This document shows positions 61,112-64,000 of a DNA stretch of 64,000 nt, piece by piece (position 1 is the stretch's first letter; each line of letters starts with the position of its first letter). The notes under the pieces are model-generated. The model was not told the origin of the DNA. It did not search any database and worked only from the letters and a program-made list of their open reading frames with translations. Both the position numbers and the translations under genes were made by a program. The DNA is taken from positions 620,001 through 684,000 of the forward strand of contig NZ_JACTAB010000001.1 in NCBI RefSeq assembly GCF_014486695.1, in the 5' to 3' direction. This DNA is from Flavobacterium buctense. Its GTDB lineage: Bacteria > Bacteroidota > Bacteroidia > Flavobacteriales > Flavobacteriaceae.

Positions 61112-63949
61112 ATGAAGTATCACCACGAAAAAATCGAAGCCAAATGGCAACAGTATTGGGCACAAAACCAAACGTTTGCCGCCACCAATAATTCTGAGAA
61201 ACCTAAGTATTACGTACTCGACATGTTTCCTTATCCATCCGGAGCAGGTTTGCACGTTGGGCATCCGCTGGGCTATATCGCCTCCGATATCGTGGCGCGT
61301 TTCAAACGCCATAAAGGGTTTAACGTATTGCATCCGCAAGGGTATGATTCCTTCGGTTTGCCGGCAGAACAATACGCCATCCAAACCGGTCAACACCCGG
61401 AGAAAACCACTCGTGAAAACATTGCCCGTTACCGGGAACAATTAGACAAAATAGGTTTCTCCTTCGATTGGAGTAGAGAAGTGCGCACTTCCAACGCCGA
61501 TTATTACAAATGGACCCAATGGATTTTTATTCAATTATACAATTCTTGGTATTGCAAATCGGCTAACAGAGCATTTGATATTTCCGAATTGGTTGAGATT
61601 TTCAGAACCGAAGGGAATTCTAATGTAGACATGGTTTGCGATGACGGAGTAGCCCTCTTCACTGCAGCCGAATGGAATAGTTTTTCGCACGAACAACAAC
61701 AAAAAATACTTTTACAATACCGACTAACTTATTTGGCTGAAACCGAAGTCAACTGGTGTCCGGCATTAGGAACAGTTCTAGCCAATGACGAAATTGTAAA
61801 CGGTGTTTCCGAACGCGGCGGTCATCTGGTTATTCGCAAAAAGATGACGCAATGGTCCATGCGAATTTCTGCTTATGCCGAAAGATTATTGCAAGGTTTA
61901 GACACCATCGACTGGAGTGAATCCATCAAAGAAAGTCAAAGAAACTGGATTGGAAAGTCTGTAGGTGCTTCGGTAGATTTCAGACTCCAGAATACAGTAG
62001 GCAGTATTTCAGTATTCACGACCAGACCAGATACAATATTCGGAGTAACCTTTATGACCTTAGCACCGGAACATGAATTGGTTTCCATAATCACAACTCC
62101 TGAACAAAAAGCAGCCGTTGAAGCCTATGTAGAAGCTACCGCCAAACGTTCCGAAAGAGAAAGAATGGCCGATGTTAAAACTATATCCGGAGTATTCACA
62201 GGCGCTTTTGCCGAACATCCATTCACCAAAGAACCAATTCCGGTTTGGATTGGCGATTACGTATTAGCAGGCTACGGAACCGGAGCGGTAATGGCTGTTC
62301 CTTGCGGTGACGAAAGAGATTATGCGTTTGCCCATTTCTTCAAAGGTCAGAAAGGCATGCCCGAAATCAAAAACATTTTCAACCAAGATATTTCAGAAGC
62401 CGCTTATGGCGAAAAATCAGGTTTCGAATTAACCAACTCCGATTTCCTAAACGGATTGGGTTACAAAGAAGGCACTAAAAAAGTAATCGAAGAACTCGAG
62501 AAAATCAAACAAGGCAAAGGCAAGACCAATTACCGTTTGCGCGACGCGGTTTTCTCTCGACAAAGATATTGGGGCGAACCGTTTCCGGTGTATTATGTAA
62601 ACGGCTTACCGCAAATGATTGATGCGAAATATTTGCCAATCGTTTTGCCGGAAGTAGAGAAATATTTACCTACCGAAGACGGCCAACCGCCATTAGGTAA
62701 CGCAACCGATTGGGCGTGGGATAGTGTTCAGTGTTCAGTGGTCAGTAATCAGTTGATTGATAACAAGACGATATTTCCTTTGGAGCTAAACACCATGCCG
62801 GGTTGGGCAGGCAGTTCATGGTATTGGATGCGTTATATGGACGCACACAATGATGCTGAATTTGCCAGTCAAGACGCTTTGAAATACTGGGAAAGCGTAG
62901 ACTTATACATAGGCGGAAGCGAACACGCCACCGGCCATTTGTTGTACTCTCGTTTTTGGAACAAATTCTTAAAAGACAAAGGCTTTGCCCCAACGGAAGA
63001 ACCGTTTAAGAAATTGATTAATCAGGGAATGATTTTGGGGATGAGTGCGTTTGTTTACAGAAGTGAAGATTCAAAAAAACTATATTCAAAAGGATTAATT
63101 GCCGGTGAAAAAGTTCATCCAATCCATGTCGACTTAGCTGTTATCAACGACATCACCAATGAATTAGATATCGAAGCTTTCAAAAATCATCCATTATATA
63201 CGGATTACAAAAACGCCGAATTCATTCTGGAAAACGGTAAATACATAGTCGGTCGCGAAGTCGAAAAAATGTCCAAATCCAAATACAATGTGGTCAATCC
63301 GGATGACATTTGCAACGATTACGGTGCCGATACTTTGCGTTTATACGAAATGTTCCTCGGTCCGTTAGAACAAGCCAAACCTTGGAACACCGCCGGAATC
63401 ACCGGAGTGTCAGGTTTCTTGAAAAAACTATGGCGTTTGTATTTTGATGAAAATACCGGTTTGACTGTCACCAACGACGAGCCAACGGCGGAAATGTACA
63501 AATCACTCCACAAAACCATCAAAAAAGTGACGGAAGATATTGAGAACTTCTCGTTCAATACTTCTGTGTCGCAGTTTATGATTTGTGTGAATGAATTGGC
63601 TTCGATGAAATGCCACCACAGAGCGATATTAGAACCATTGGCCGTAGTAATTTCGCCTTATGCGCCGCATATTGCCGAGGAATTATGGAGTCAATTAGGA
63701 CACGAAGGTTCTATCTCAACAGTAGATTTTCCAATCGTTAACGAGAAATACTTGGTAGAATCGGAAAAAGAATACCCGGTTTCCTTCAACGGAAAAATGC
63801 GTTTCACCATCAAATTGCCTTTGGATTTAACGGTACCACAAATACAAGAAATCGTAATGGCAGACGAAAGAACCATCAAACAACTAGAAGGAAGAACACC
63901 CAATAAAGTGATTATCGTTCCGGGGAAAGTGATTAACTTGGTGGGATAA
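61112..63949 (+). CDS. leuS: Leucyl-tRNA synthetase
   Basis: A 945-residue class I synthetase that charges tRNA-Leu. The HIGH motif reads HVGHPLGY (about residues 48-55) and the KMSKS motif KMSKSKYN (about 720-727). The editing domain is in the middle (FTTRPDTIFGVTFMTLAPEH), followed by GYGTGAVMAVPCGDERDY and RDAVFSRQRYWGEPFPVYY. GWAGSSWYWMRYMDA belongs to the catalytic half. ATG 61112 (MKYHHEKIE) fits the family start. The segment from about residue 536 (DSVQCSVVSNQL) is encoded by a word repeat shared with an intergenic spacer. Confidence 0.97.
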   Translation: MKYHHEKIEAKWQQYWAQNQTFAATNNSEKPKYYVLDMFPYPSGAGLHVGHPLGYIASDIVARFKRHKGFNVLHPQGYDSFGLPAEQYAIQTGQHPEKTTRENIARYREQLDKIGFSFDWSREVRTSNADYYKWTQWIFIQLYNSWYCKSANRAFDISELVEIFRTEGNSNVDMVCDDGVALFTAAEWNSFSHEQQQKILLQYRLTYLAETEVNWCPALGTVLANDEIVNGVSERGGHLVIRKKMTQWSMRISAYAERLLQGLDTIDWSESIKESQRNWIGKSVGASVDFRLQNTVGSISVFTTRPDTIFGVTFMTLAPEHELVSIITTPEQKAAVEAYVEATAKRSERERMADVKTISGVFTGAFAEHPFTKEPIPVWIGDYVLAGYGTGAVMAVPCGDERDYAFAHFFKGQKGMPEIKNIFNQDISEAAYGEKSGFELTNSDFLNGLGYKEGTKKVIEELEKIKQGKGKTNYRLRDAVFSRQRYWGEPFPVYYVNGLPQMIDAKYLPIVLPEVEKYLPTEDGQPPLGNATDWAWDSVQCSVVSNQLIDNKTIFPLELNTMPGWAGSSWYWMRYMDAHNDAEFASQDALKYWESVDLYIGGSEHATGHLLYSRFWNKFLKDKGFAPTEEPFKKLINQGMILGMSAFVYRSEDSKKLYSKGLIAGEKVHPIHVDLAVINDITNELDIEAFKNHPLYTDYKNAEFILENGKYIVGREVEKMSKSKYNVVNPDDICNDYGADTLRLYEMFLGPLEQAKPWNTAGITGVSGFLKKLWRLYFDENTGLTVTNDEPTAEMYKSLHKTIKKVTEDIENFSFNTSVSQFMICVNELASMKCHHRAILEPLAVVISPYAPHIAEELWSQLGHEGSISTVDFPIVNEKYLVESEKEYPVSFNGKMRFTIKLPLDLTVPQIQEIVMADERTIKQLEGRTPNKVIIVPGKVINLVG

Positions 63950-64000
63950 AATAGAGAACGTTTTTAAGGGATAAGTCAAAAGGGATTGGGGAAAAGTAAG

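Overview
The window looks like a chromosomal segment of a Flavobacterium-like member of the Bacteroidota. The evidence is AT-rich DNA, promoter boxes of the TAnnTTTG type, a short form of NuoG, GLPGLI-family and DUF5686 proteins, many secreted proteins whose signal peptides end in FAQ, FSQ or YSQ, and intergenic repeats that I recognise from this group. No species is assigned.

Layout. Positions 1-9103 hold a complex I operon on the minus strand (nuoA-B-C-D-E-F-G-H-I-J-K, with nuoL cut by the window edge). A small four-helix-bundle gene sits between nuoF and nuoG, bracketed by repeats. Next come a cold-shock gene and aspS (minus), a TlpA-like thioredoxin and a YwqK-like repeat protein (plus), and an RND efflux operon led by a TetR regulator (13206-19836, minus) with a candidate operator. 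From 19985 to 25740 lie a polyprenyl synthetase, a conserved small protein, and a very AT-rich unit of three genes: a small Cys-containing secreted protein, a GLPGLI protein and an outer-membrane receptor-like protein. 25857-30018 holds sucA and sucB. 30317-35077 holds an MFS exporter, a retropepsin-like protease, TatD, an acyltransferase and an asparaginase.

A tRNA-Ser(GGA) gene at 35137-35223 is the attachment site of an integrated island of about 8.1 kb (35208-43309). The island is bounded by a 17-bp direct repeat of the tRNA 3' end. It carries a tyrosine recombinase and a seven-gene run on the plus strand built around a DpnII-type GATC restriction-modification system: Dam-like methylase, DpnII-like endonuclease, membrane protein, DGQHR-domain protein, zinc-finger/DUF3883-like protein, second methylase and an unknown protein. 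Three unrelated genes inside the restriction-modification locus make this the best candidate for an undescribed defence module. Iteron-like TTTATAAAC arrays and paired TGTGTCAAAT repeats lie near both ends.

After the island come mostly core genes: rpoN, asnS, an MMPL-type transporter, a CPA2 antiporter, a DUF5686 outer-membrane protein, frr and pyrH, a thioredoxin-like protein, then ftsX, a DUF3098 protein, uppP and truB, which form a minus-strand operon with a small beta-barrel gene, and finally leuS.

A second theme is a set of short degenerate word repeats. They fill many junctions between co-directional genes, often as two arms of an imperfect hairpin. One word also occurs inside the leuS reading frame. 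A separate palindromic element of about 100 bp occurs twice (28626-28728 and 60922-61050).
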